A stretch of DNA of 64,000 nucleotides from Sanguinoderma infundibulare (lineage: Eukaryota > Basidiomycota > Agaricomycetes > Polyporales > Polyporaceae), in the NCBI GenBank assembly GCA_032821775.1, contig JAVLRN010000010.1, positions 992,001-1,056,000 of the forward strand, read 5' to 3'. Both the position numbers and the translations under genes were made by a program. Numbering within the stretch: position 1 is the stretch's first letter; every line of letters starts with the position of its first letter. Below the pieces are notes generated by a model that worked only from the letters and a program-made list of their open reading frames with translations, did no database searches and had not been told where the DNA came from. Positions 22,201-33,283 of the stretch are shown here, piece by piece.

Positions 22201-23907
22201 CGTGTCGGTCATCAATACCTTTGGTGGCATCGTGCTCGCGATTGCCGCCGCGGACGGTCTCCTCATCGGCCTTAAGATCGTCGTTATGGAGAGTGTCGCC
22301 GTCAAGTGGGTCACACGCGTGCGAGAGGCGTGCTACGAGCTCGTGCTCGCGCAAGACAAGAAGTGGTTCGACAAGACGGAGAATGCGGCGCCACGCCTTG
22401 TTCAGATCCTCATCAAGGACGGCGACGACGCGCGCTCACTCATCGCGAGTGTCCTTGCCCAGTCCCTCGTCGTGTCCGCGATGCTTGGCGTTGGCCTCAT
22501 CTGGGCGCTCGTGCGCGGGTGGCAGCTCACGCTTGTGGGATTCGCGATCGCCCCCGTGTTTGCGGGCGTGATGGCGCTCCAGGCGAAGCTGGTGTCGAAG
22601 TGCGAGGTGCGCAACAAGCGTGCGCGCGAGGAGGTTGCGAAGCAGTACTACGATGTGAGTCCCCATAATTCAATTTCAACGCTGTGTGCACTCGAAGCTG
22701 ATGTTTACTCCCTATAGGCCATTTCGAACGTCCGCGCGATCCGCGCGATGGGTTTCGAAAATGCGTTCCGTGAAAAGTTTGACGATGCGGTTGACTCTGC
22801 TCTCAACACTGGTGTACGGGGCGCGTTCATCGAAGGATGCTCGTACGGCTTTGCGAGTGCGCTCATCTACCTTGCTGAGGCGCTGCTCTTCTACGTTGGC
22901 GCGGTCCTCATCGCGAACGGAACGTACTCGTACCTCCAGATGATTCAGACCTTGCAGCTGGTTGTCTTCTCGGTCTCCATCGGTTCGCAGCTCATGGCTT
23001 TCAGTACGTCTTCTTGTTTGTTTTCTTCCTGGAGCGTCACTAATATGTGATCACAATAACAGCTCACCGCATCGCGAAGTCTACTCGTGCTACCCGCGAC
23101 TTCAACCGCCTTCTCAAGCTCTCAACTGCGACTGACGAGTCCCAGGGCATCCTCACTCCGGAGCTCTCCGGCCCTGTCTCCTTCACCAACGTCTCCTTCT
23201 CGTATCCCGAGCGCCCTGAGGTCCCCGTCCTGAAGAACCTCTTCGTCGAGATCAGGGAGAACGAGTGTGTTGCGATTGTCGGGTCGTCTGGGTCTGGCAA
23301 GTCGACGATGGCCGCTCTGCTCCAACGCCTGTACGAGCCCGACACCGGCTGCGTCGCCATCGGCCCTCACATCCTCCGCTCTACGGACGTCCACCATCTG
23401 CGCAACCATGTGTCGGTCGTCAGCCAGCAGCCGAACCTGTTCGACGCCTCGATCGCCGAGAACATCGCGTATGGCAACAAGTCGCTGACGCCCGAGGACA
23501 TCCGGCGGGCGGCCAAGGCGGCGAATGTCCACGACTTCGTGGAGTCGCTCCCCAAGGGCTACGAGACGCTTGTGGGCGAAAACGCGGCACTGATCTCGGG
23601 CGGGCAGGCGCAGCGGCTGCAAATCGCGCGCGCTCTGGCACGTCCGGCGCGGATCCTCATCCTCGACGAGTGTACGTCCGCACTCGACGCGGCGAACCAA
23701 GCGGCGGTGATGGAGACGCTCCAGCACGCGAAGGTGGGCCGCACCACGCTGGTCGTGACGCACAAGCTGGCGATGATGCGAATGTGCGACCGAATATTGG
23801 TCGTGCACAATGGCGTCGTCGCAGAGCAGGGCTCATACGAAGAGCTCATGGGGCGCCGCGGCGTCTTCGCGCAGCTGGCGAATGGCGGCGAGTGGATGAG
23901 CGATTGA
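19262..23907 (+). CDS. STE6: STE6-like full-size ABC exporter, 1472 aa
   Basis: An ABCB-type half-duplicated exporter (TMD1-NBD1-TMD2-NBD2), like fungal Ste6, which exports farnesylated mating pheromone across the plasma membrane. Exons are 19262-19857, 19908-21109, 21165-22654, 22718-23003 and 23063-23907, all GT-AG, 4419 nt in frame. NBD1 has Walker A GGSGSGKST (about residue 463), signature LSGGQKQR (about 576) and Walker B VLILDEATSALD, with an intron inside it. NBD2 has GSSGSGKST (about 1265), ISGGQAQR (about 1369) and ILILDECTSALD. Both ATP sites look competent. The linker after NBD1 is long, acidic and Ser-rich. An internal ATG (residue 13) is an alternative start. The Ste6 assignment rests on fold and general resemblance; another ABCB subtype is possible. 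It lies in the spacer between the inverted arms and shows no damage. Confidence 0.85.
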
Positions 23908-25088
23908 TTGCGCTCTCCGTGCTCGTGTTTCGTTCCCTCTTCTGGCTTTCTGGTCCCAGGTTTTTTCTTTCTTTCTCCATGGATATTGTAGCACTGGATA
24001 CCGCCTCTGACATCAGCATACCAGCCTCTTCCGCATCCACATCCACACCTCATAGTCAGGTATAACTATAAGAGACACCCCTACGTACTACTACCATTCG
24101 ACCTTCGAGTTACTGTGACGCGCATTTACGACCCCGATTCCGATCATTGTAACATTATTCCATACGCACCAGCATTGTATCGCTCCTGCATGTCTTAGAT
24201 AATGGTTTGCAATGAATTGACGACTGTACAACAAAGTGTGATTGTTTGCGGTGGACTTGAAAACGTCTTACATGACCGCTTTGTGAGTGGAAAAGTCTAC
24301 TAGGCCTTAGGGATTACAGTAGATACAGGCGATAAAAGCGTTCAATCAACCTGAAAAAACGTCTTACATAATCTGCAGTGATTGCCGCGCGACGCAAGCA
24401 CTTGCCAAGTCACGCCGTGACGATCCCCGACTCGGACTGTTCCCCAACGTTGCCTTACAATGAAGATGAAGGTGAGTGACTCGTTGCCAGCGTGAATGAA
24501 CCTTAAGCTTATGCCCACTGAACGTAGCCCACGCGCCCCGATAGACTGGCACGATGCTTCCGCACCGTTTGCGCGAGGTCTTTGGTTGAAGTACTGCTTA
24601 CGCCCCGAGCGGCCTTCGACGCTTCAGATCCTCAGATCACTCTGGAATCACCCATCATCGACATCGCTGTGCCGTCAGTGGCAGGACGTGACATAGTCGT
24701 TCAACTCGGTTTCATCAAATCCAGCCCTCTCATATCTCACCATTGTGTCTACGTTCAAGCTAGCAACGGACCTGGCAGGCAGATAATCCGACATGTTTCA
24801 AAGAGTCCAATCCTTGTGAGTCAATAAACTTGAAGTACTGGCGTCGGGCGACCATCCGTCATGCCGACGCGTATGTCACTCATAGCCTTGGCCGGCCCCG
24901 CACTCTTGCACCAAGTCTTCGGCCAATTCATGGGCTGAGACCTGCCAGCGTACCAGCTCAGACGCTGTTTTACGGTGCATATGGACGGCCGGGGTTTTCG
25001 TATCACAACACGCCCCGGAGGCGTATCTCGACAGAGCAGGCCACTGGCTGCACACAAAGGCCGTGTTTCTCGTCCTCCTGTATTTCAG
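23908..25088. other. Intergenic / uncertain 5' end of TDP1
   Basis: The 3' flank of the exporter, then about 700 bp that should include the TDP1 start. The open stretch in the frame of the first TDP1 exon has no ATG, so one or more upstream exons are missing from my model. ATGAAGATGAAG|GTGAGT at about 24461 is one candidate, not supported by similarity. Confidence 0.4.
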
Positions 25089-27060
25089 ATACATCCAGAG
25101 TGAGCGCAAACGAACCTGCGGCTGCCTCAGCAACCGATGGCGAAGACTTGGAGACGTTCTGGGATGGCGAGGTTCGGCAGACTACCAACCGCCACACGCA
25201 AGACGAGCGGCCTGTGTTTGGCCTTGCTGAGATACTCTCTCCGGTACGCTAGACCATTCTACTGCACGGAGAATGCTAAAAGGGGTTCTGTTGCGTAGAA
25301 AGAGGAGCTCGAGTTTGCAATCATGTCGGCTTACAGTTGGGATTTTGACTGGATGTACGACCTTGTCGGTCGCAAGACACCCGTCATCGCGGTGGATCAC
25401 GATCGTGGAGGCAAGTTATAACGTTAACGCTGCAGGTCCACCCACGTTTTGATCCTTAAACCCAATAGGGAATGCGTCTATCAGGACTATCAAGCCTGGT
25501 TGGATTCGGACAACGCCATCCGTTCCTGGTAAATATGGACTCATGCACATGAAGGTGAGCTTGGTCTCGGACATCGTTCAGACATCATTCCTGATATATG
25601 CACGTTATGTAGTTCATGTTGGTGAGTGCTATGGAACGCAATTTCTTGCCTCACCTATGGATGAGGAGAGCTAACGGGGAAAGCGTAGCTATTCTTTCCC
25701 AGTGGACGATTACGGGTTGTCGTCTCTAGCGCGAACCTTGTTCCCAACAATTGGTGTGATATCGAGAACGTAAGTAGCCTCGTCATGCATCCGCGAGGGT
25801 CCGATTCGATGCCGCTCGTTCCATGAAGACGGTCTGGGTCCAGGATATCCCGAAACGTCTTTCACCAATTGCAGCCCACCCAGGGGCTGAAGGCTTTGCC
25901 TCCGCTCTCGTGCGCGTCCTCCATGGCATGAACGTCGACGCTGCCCATCGACGCGTGCTCGATGAAGTGCGTATCTCATTTGTTCTCACATTATACATCC
26001 TTGACTCGACGTCGACGCCTAGCACCCGAACATCCCGCTCCAGCGCTTCGAAGACCTGTGCACGCACTGGGACTTCTCGCGGGTCAACGCGCGCCTAATC
26101 CCGTCCATCGCGGGCACGCACAAAGGCTGGCTGAACGTCACCTTGAACGGCCACCCGTGCCTCATGCAGTCTCTCAAGGACATGGGTGCCGCGACGCCGC
26201 CGGGCAAGGAGCTGGATCTTGAGTGCCACACCTCCTCTATCGGGACGTACAGCAAGGCTTGGCTGAACGAGTTCTACCGCTCGGCGCGGGGCGTGTCCGG
26301 GAAAGCGGCGCGGGCGAACCAGCCGTGGCCGCCCGTCAAGATCCTGTTCCCGACGGCTGAGTACGTGCGCGAGAGCGTGCTTGGGGAACCTGGCGCTGGG
26401 ACGATGTTTTGCAAGCGGGAGCAGTGGGAGGGGGAGAAGTTCCCACGCGAGCTGTTCCACCAGTCGAAGAGCAAGCGTGGACCCATCCTCTCGCATTCAA
26501 AGGTATGTTATGCTATCCATCTGCTATACCTAGCCCGTCAGCCCTGACGATCACAGGTTGTCCTCGGGACGTTCGGTGGCAAGCGGGACGGGAACTCACA
26601 GACGCCGACGTCGTCAGACAGGGAGCACGGAGTTGAGAACGAGGCGAGTGGCGGACCGACTGCGTGGGCATATGTGGGCTCACACAACTTCGCGCCGTCG
26701 GCGTGGGGTAGGCTGTGGGGTTCAGCATTCAACCCAACGTTGTACGTGAGTCGCTTCCAGTTTGTCGAGGGTACTTCGCGGGAGTCTCACCATGTGCGAT
26801 TGGAGATCTCAAACTATGAGCTCGGGGTACTCCTCCCGCTCCACAGTGAAGAGGAGATCGAGAACGTGGCATGTTGGACGCGGCCCCCTCTGAAGTATAT
26901 AATTGGGCGTGACAAGCCTTGGGTACGTATTGACTGTTCCGTGCTTGTATTGCACGTTTGGAAGCTAAGCGGACTTGTGCTGATTGAATAGATGCAATTC
27001 GAACCGTGGGGTTTGCCAGAAGACGAGCTCCCTGATTCTGATGATTTACCGCCAATCTAA
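25089..27060 (+). CDS. TDP1: Tyrosyl-DNA phosphodiesterase 1 (N-terminus unresolved)
   Basis: A nuclear DNA-repair enzyme of the phospholipase D superfamily that removes topoisomerase I peptide from 3' DNA ends. The first recognised exon (acceptor at 25088) contains LETFWDGEVRQTTN and RPVFGLAEIL. Later exons give IRTIKPGWIRTTPS and YGLMHMK (first H-x-K). A 9-nt microexon FML (25613-25621) follows, then LFFPSGRLRVVVSSANL, DIENTVWVQDIP, LSHSKVVLGTF (second H-x-K), GSHNFAPSAWG and YELGVLLPL. The stop TAA is at 27058. One intron (donor near 25410) uses GC-AG (GGAG|GCAAGT); the others are GT-AG. Both catalytic His/Lys pairs are intact. The family N-terminus is poorly conserved, so the start cannot be fixed from sequence alone. 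This copy may be 5'-truncated. Confidence 0.85.
25613..25621 (+). other. 9-nt microexon in TDP1
   Basis: TTCATGTTG flanked by AG and GTGAGT. It joins HMK and LFFPSGRLRV in frame and encodes the F-M-L that follows the catalytic H-x-K in the family. Introns of 58 and 67 nt flank it. Confidence 0.85.
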
Positions 27061-27564
27061 CGGTGGAGTTGGTGCTAGCTACCGTCGCCGGATACTATCA
27101 GCGCGAATCAAGCTCGCTCTCGAGTATTTTATAACTGCTCTGTTGCACCGTTGATCCGAAGAAGCAACCACAGAGGCAATAGGCAGTTCGTTGAACAGTG
27201 GAATGGCACATTTGCTTCGGCTGAGATCGGACAGTGTCTGTGTCGTTAACTGCATTTCGGACCGTGACGATTCGGTCTACGCGGATTTACTTCAGTGCCG
27301 TTGGATCGCATACTTTAAATACCTCGCCATGACAATATGCAAGCTTAGAGCTTTCATTCATAAAGTCCTTCCATCGCTGCCCGCTCTTCACATCCTCCTC
27401 GTAGCACGTGGTGCTCAGTAGAGCAATCCCACGGGCGGCGTATGCCACTGCTTCAGGCCATGACTCACTAGTCCGAAACCTTCACGAGTCCTGCTGGCCC
27501 GCAGGGGAGAGAAGCTGACTCAGAGCAAGCGATTGTCATCCGAGCGACGATACGTCCAAACTAG
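27061..27564. other. Intergenic, no gene seen
   Basis: Right end of the spacer between the inverted arms. No supported feature. Confidence 0.5.
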
Positions 27565-27597
27565 GCCATTCATGACATCGACACATTCTAAAACATA

Positions 27598-29094
27598 TTA
27601 AGTACACTTCTTCATGTCATCAAAATTCCAGGACGCTTGCTCGAAAATGATCAACTCCAGCCTCTTTTCCCCTACGAGCTCAGGCATGCGTTCCTTCAGG
27701 TGCTTGATCATGCCCTGCTTCTCGTCATGGGACGGAAATGGTGCGACGAACACCAACTGGACTTCTAGCTTCACTTCGCGGCGAGCCTTCGTCATCAGCG
27801 CTCGTTCCAGCCCGACCCAGTTGTATCCTTTCAGGACGTCCATCGTCGTCACCGTGCGCGGTGATACGATCCCCATCGCGTCCTCGACCGTCAGGCAAAC
27901 AGAAAAGCACTTGAGAGACGCGTCGCTAGGCATGCGCTGGAGAACCTTGAGGAAGCCGTCGAAGAGGTAAGAGTAGTCGAGCGGGAGAGGCATCCCAATC
28001 CTGTTGTGTGTGAGTATCAGGTTGATGTGCTTCATGGGGGCACACCACAGGGCGACGCAAGTGAATGCTGCGGTCCGGCGCCGATGCGTTGACGGGGAGA
28101 GAGAGGAGGAGCAAGTCAGCGACCTTTCCGCCTGCGTGTGCACAGTGTAATGCTTACCAGTATCCATATACCGCTGAACCTCTGGACTCGCCTCTAGAGT
28201 GAGCGCCATAGACATGCCGGGGCAAAAGTAGATTACGTCCAGCGTCGAGCTGACGAGAGGCAGCAGTGTGTTCGCCATGTATACAAAGTCGTCGTACGTC
28301 CAGATGGTGATTGGCGAGAACATGAGCAACTTGAGAATCCGGCAGAGCTCTGAGTCCTTGAACAAGTAGCGGAGCATCGTGGGGTGAATGCGATCCACGT
28401 TGAGGGAATAGATCGCCGGTTGGGAAGGCAGCGGCACGTCGTGTCGGAGGTGAACGGCTGGGTCGAAGACCCACCCTTCTCTCTCTATGTCGTAGTACTT
28501 GGGCTGTACCGGGCCCCAGAGGTCGAGGTAGGCGATGGAAGAGAAGAGACCAAGCACCTGGAGGAGGGTGTCTACGTTGTCCCGCTCGACGATGTTGCAA
28601 TTTTCTATGCGAACACGGTCGAGCCGGTGTTCGTACACAGGCTTGATCCCTGGCGTTTCTTCGTCAGCGTGAGAGGTTGGGGGGAGCCGAAGGGGGAGAA
28701 ATTCGGTGTTGATAACCTCGATGCGGACCGCGTTGGGCAGCGCTGTGAGCAATGAGAAGGTACCCACGGCGACCCCAGTGAATCTGTCGATTCCAATCCA
28801 CTTGACGAACTTCGCGATATCGGGGTTCGCAACGAAGAAGGATATCGCATCGGCCATAGACGCAATGCGACAGGACCAGGGCGACTGAAACGGTTTAATA
28901 AGCACTGGCAAGGAATTCTTGCCGTCGTTGTTCGGGAACAGGGCGATTGCCTTCCACAGGTGACTTCGAGTATACGGCAACCACGCCTGGCAGACGACGG
29001 AGCCATTCCGGAGAGAATGCTCATCATCGGACAGGCAGTCGATGATGTCAAGTTGCAACTCTAGTGGAACCACGGGAGCGGAAGATGTGGCCAT
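27598..29094 (-). CDS. F-box-like protein, copy B
   Basis: Start ATG at 29094, after a 5'-UTR intron that matches copies A and C. The F-box-like N-terminus is VPLELQLDIIDCLSDDEHSLRNGSVVCQAWLPYTRSHLWKAIAL (quoted as the stretch about residues 8-52), without the 21-codon insert of copy A. An intron lies between MDTG and the exon starting CATTCACTTGCGTCG (about 28060-28165). The intron is a multiple of three and free of stops, so the gene stays open whether or not it is spliced. The C-terminal exon contains LDYSYLFDGFLKVLQRMPSD and MDVLKGYNWVGLERALM, shared with A and C. It probably acts as a substrate adaptor of an SCF ligase; the target is unknown. The best-preserved of the three copies. Confidence 0.8.
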   Translation of the reverse strand: MATSSAPVVPLELQLDIIDCLSDDEHSLRNGSVVCQAWLPYTRSHLWKAIALFPNNDGKNSLPVLIKPFQSPWSCRIASMADAISFFVANPDIAKFVKWIGIDRFTGVAVGTFSLLTALPNAVRIEVINTEFLPLRLPPTSHADEETPGIKPVYEHRLDRVRIENCNIVERDNVDTLLQVLGLFSSIAYLDLWGPVQPKYYDIEREGWVFDPAVHLRHDVPLPSQPAIYSLNVDRIHPTMLRYLFKDSELCRILKLLMFSPITIWTYDDFVYMANTLLPLVSSTLDVIYFCPGMSMALTLEASPEVQRYMDTGKHYTVHTQAERSLTCSSSLSPSTHRRRTAAFTCVALWCAPMKHINLILTHNRIGMPLPLDYSYLFDGFLKVLQRMPSDASLKCFSVCLTVEDAMGIVSPRTVTTMDVLKGYNWVGLERALMTKARREVKLEVQLVFVAPFPSHDEKQGMIKHLKERMPELVGEKRLELIIFEQASWNFDDMKKCT

Positions 29095-29839
29095 TTCTTT
29101 AAGCCTGTATCAGCAAGGGAGTAGAATTTGAGCTCATGAAAGGAGACACTTACACGTCGATGAAGAGGGTGATACAAAGACGTTACTCCACAGTCCCCGG
29201 TGCTCAGGTCGTTATATATAGTCCGGTGGTCGATTTGTGCGACAACAATATGTGGAAAGCAAAGCGCGATCAGCTGTCAGCTGTCACCAATGCCAGGCTT
29301 CCGGGGCATTTGCTTATCTCCATTGGTAATTTATAAGACAATGCCTACGAACTTGAAAGCATAGATCACATACAAAGGCTCGTCGGACCATCATGACCAT
29401 GTGCACGTCACGGTCCCCGGAGCGGCTGATAGCGGACTAAGCGGGTCTGAAATTTGAAACCTCATTGCCAAAGACAACGACAGAATAAATGCCGTCGCTA
29501 TGGAAATACTTATCGTGCTGGAGGAACCGGAAGATCGGAGAGTCGAGAGGAGTCTGAGTCCGTTCTTTTCGGAAGAGTTCGAGATCCGCGGGCGCTAAGA
29601 TTCGTTCGCGTTGATATTGTTCAAGTCCCTAACCTCGGTTGATGTAGGGTGGAACAGAAAGGAGCCCAAGAGGAGGTACCTTGGAGTCATGGCATACGCA
29701 CCGCCAATTACACAAGTCGTCTGCCCATCGAGGTCAAGAGTAAAGAGAAATAGTATTCGTCAAATATCGAGCAGATAGATAGAGAAATAGATAGATACAC
29801 ACAGGATCCGACCGGATGCGCGACAATCCCTGCGAAATC
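29095..29839. other. Intergenic within arm B, with F-box promoter
   Basis: Contains the TATA box of copy B (29213-29220, minus strand) and the upstream AGCTGATCGCGCTTTGC element (about 29258-29276). The CTATCTATTTCTCTATC tract is near 29770-29790. No gene seen. Confidence 0.6.
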
Positions 29840-32434
29840 CTAATCCCAAACATCCACCACATCTCCGTTGGTCCAGGCAGCAGCGGCGGCGACCCGGGCC
29901 TCAGCCTCCCTAGCCTTCTTCTCCTTCCGCTGCTGGCCCGTCAGCCTCTGGCCGCCCCTATGCCCCCGACGAGTTTTCTTCCCTGTCCCATCCTCGGCTG
30001 CGGCTGAGCTCGCAGAAGGATCGACGTCTGAAGGGGAAGACTCAAGAGGGGAACCCGAGCTTGAGCTAGAGGGCGTGGGCGAGACGGCTGTCTTAGTGGA
30101 CGGTTGTGCAGGAGGTGGTGTCTCGTCCGATGGGGTTCCAGACGACGCAGCAGGACCTTTGGTCTTGCGCGTGCGCCCGGAGGCCTTGGGACGAGATCCA
30201 GACGGCTCTGCCGGCGGCGCGATTTGCGACGGTGGTGCGTCGCGTTTGCGCGCGTGGGCTTGGCCGATTGCGGGTTTCGCTCGGGCGCGCTGAGGGTCTC
30301 TCTGGGCGACCTTCGATTCGGGGGTGTTCTTGGGGGGATCCGACGGCTTGCCGAGCGGCGGGCCAACGGAGGACTCCGACGAACCGATACGGGGGACGAA
30401 AGGAGGAGCGCTAGCGTTGAGCCCCGTGGAAGACGAAGACTTGGACAGGAGGCCCTCCCTGACGTTGACCGCGGCCCCAGCAGAAGTGAGGTCTTCAGCG
30501 ACCGGCTCCGAGGCCGCGGCCGCAAAAGAATCCAGCTCGTCGTCGTCCCAGGAGATACAAGGACCCGCCCGTGCACCCAAGCGCTCCATGGAAAGGGGGA
30601 GCGAAGGGCTCGCGCGGACAACGCAGAGGCCCAGAATCCACGCGCCAGATGGTTCGGCGGCACTGAGGATGCTAGGGCACGAAACAGCGCATGGTATGAC
30701 CGCAGGCTCAACGTCGAGTGCCTTGAAGTCCGGCAGGGAAGCGGGAAGTGAAGGGCTAGCACTGACTGCAACCCGCGGTTGGGCTTCGCTGGGGATGTTG
30801 GGGCACGAGTGGGAGCAACGCATGACGAGAGGCTCACTCTCTTCAAGCACCGCGAAGACGTAGTCAGTGTCGACGGCCTCCGCTTCATCGTTCTTGGGAA
30901 CGACGGGCTTGTGCCCAGCTTCCAGCACCGAATCCACGTCCGGGGAAGGGGACCTGGAGGGCTTGTCAGGCAGGTCGCCGTCGCGAGGGCTGCACCTGAC
31001 GACGGCCCACGCGGTGGCTTGAGGTACCTGAATGCCGGCGATTTTGACGATGCCGAAAGAAGGCAGCGCCAGGGGCTGTGGTATGACGCAAGACGCCGCG
31101 CGGCAAGCGCGGAGGTCGCGGAGGGTGAACCGGTTCGAGACCTGGCGAGGCGAGTTTGACCAAAGACAAGATAAACGAGACGAGAAGGGCGGAACATAAA
31201 CGACCAAGGCCAAGCAGCGAGCCTCCGTCTCCGGTGTGACCATCGTGCCACCAGCAGATAACTCCAGAGGGCCATCGGAGTTGGCAGACAGGACCTTGGA
31301 CGGCCGGTTCAAGCCATAAGAGAGAGTGGAAATGAGCTGCAGGCCGGCAATGACGGCTACAGTCGGGGCGAGAACGTCGACGTCGGGTTTGCCACCAAGC
31401 GACGAAAACAACGGGACGTAACGGACCAACGCAAGGCAGCGACGGTCATCGGTGTCCGGGTCCGCGGTAGCCGAGACCTTGGAGGGAACGTCGCACTCGA
31501 CCGTGAGGATCATCGAAGGAGGGTTCGCGCTGTAGACCATGGCCGCGAGGAGCTGCCGAGGAGTGAGGGTGCCAAGGACAGTAGCGAAGCCAGGCAGAGC
31601 CGCGTCAAGGATCGGACGAGGGGTCACAGCGACGACGGCGAGGTCGGCTGAATCGCGAGTCGAGGATCCGTAACGGTGAGGGCGTCGACGAGGGTGCCGT
31701 GTCCACAGCAGCTACAAATGCAGCCATTAGGAAGAGCGGGATGCAGCGTGGAGATGCGTGCATACCTTGAACGCGAGGGTCATCACAGCGAGCATGCACC
31801 TCTCCCGCCAGACGAGGTACTCCATGACAGACAGCCTCGTCCAGGCGAACCCGTACAAGATCGCGTTCTTGAGGACCGAGGTCGCACGCACGATCAGGTG
31901 AACAAGGATGCGGATCCAGAAGTAGACGAACGGCCAGACGTTGATGGCCGCGGTCGCGAATGCACGGAGGACGCAGAAGGCAATCCAAGAGAAGAGCGCA
32001 AGGGCCCGGCAAACCGGTGGGATGACCGCAAAGAAGAACGCACAGATGTAGTAACCAGCCAAGAAAGTGGACCATCCAAGACGGCAAAGAAGTGCGATGA
32101 ACCTGGCTGATGCACGCCAGCGGGAACGGACGGCGGCGGTGACGGTCTGGCCGATGTCGCACACCAGCAAGTACGGGAAGAGGAAGGGTCCGGTGACCAT
32201 GAGGACGCCACCAAGGGTCGCCGCGGAGGCGCGAGGGTACGTCGCGATGTCTTGGCCGTCAGCGAGGATCCCGGTATCCACAATGTCGAGACGAGCATCG
32301 ACTAGGAGCTGATTGAGAGCCCGAAGGCAGAGGCCGAGTTCGATGATGGTGATGCCGACGAGGATGAGACCGGTGCTGAGGACATGTACGACGGCTTGCA
32401 GGAGCGCAAGGACCCAGATGAGTAGCCACCACAT
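29840..32434 (-). CDS. Multi-pass membrane protein with repeat and Ser/Pro-rich tail, 846 aa
   Basis: Paralogue of 10843-13518 with the same two-exon structure: exon 1 31766-32434, intron 31712-31765 (54 nt), exon 2 29840-31711. The membrane domain is almost the same as in the other copy (identical DNA over 31919-32415). The repeat region and the disordered tail differ clearly, with a shorter Ser/Pro region. The basic end (GKKTRRGHRGGQRLTGQQRK) is kept. Both copies are open from start to stop. Function unknown. Confidence 0.75.
31919..32415 (-). repeat. 497-bp tract identical to 10859-11355
   Basis: Partner of the identical tract in arm A, covering most of exon 1 of the membrane gene. Confidence 0.85.
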
Positions 32435-33283
32435 CGTGACGAGGTGAAACTGAGATCGGAATAGAAGTTAAGAAGTCAAAACGTGGATACTAAGCTGAGC
32501 GCGACTCGCGTCAAGAGGCAGTGGCTGGTGGGGGAGTGGAAGAAAGCTGTTGTGGGGGTTACAAGGGCGTTCGGAGCTGTTTTTAGGCCTGCTTGAGCGG
32601 TGGATGACGGTGGTGGATGACCCGGTGTCGGAAGTGAATTAGGGGCTGACCAGCGACAACATTATTCGGGACCGAGGCTGACGTTATTCGGACACGGCAC
32701 TGAGTAGCAAAACGACAACATATCAGAGCAATAATAGCAATCCGACATTCACCTTGGTCTAGTTGACTCGCTATTGGCGACGGCGAGGAGATCATTGCGA
32801 CGATGACAGCATTGAGCAAGTCACGTCAGTTACATCCCCTGTCGTAAAGATCACCGCGAATCTGGGGTAGTCTGATGGGTCGAGGTTGCGAATATTGTTG
32901 GGCAAGCTGTTTAACCGAGGGTACATGCATGCCTACCGCACCATGAGTAGGAGGTAGAGATCTAGCAGTCGGTCGGAGCAAGCCCCGACACAAGCAAGCG
33001 GAGCACGAAATCAATTGGGCTTATGTAAGCATTTCGACCCTAGAGTTCGGATCGGAGCCTGTCGGAGAACGAACGTTCAGTCCAGGATCAACATGCCCTG
33101 GCTTGATCACCGTGCTAATTCTCTTGCGCTACCGTTCTCTCGCCTTGTCATGCCACTCACAATCACAACTCTCGTTCCAAGGTAGCTCGTTAAGAATGTC
33201 AACCCTCAGAAAATAACATGTGAAAAGATGCTCTGACACGCACGTCTTCAAGGCAACAACAACCTACGGTGTAACAGCGATCA
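32435..33283. other. Upstream region of arm B and boundary
   Basis: The upstream sequence of the membrane gene matches the corresponding part of arm A to about 33092. No gene seen. Confidence 0.5.

Larger units (their letters stand above)
27565..33092 (-). repeat. Inverted duplication, arm B
   Basis: The inverted partner of arm A (10199-15945), carrying the paralogous membrane/Ser-Pro gene and F-box-like gene in the mirrored order. Confidence 0.85.

Noticed and set aside
26274..26496. Minus-strand frames over TDP1 exons
   Set aside because: Shadows of TDP1 coding sequence.
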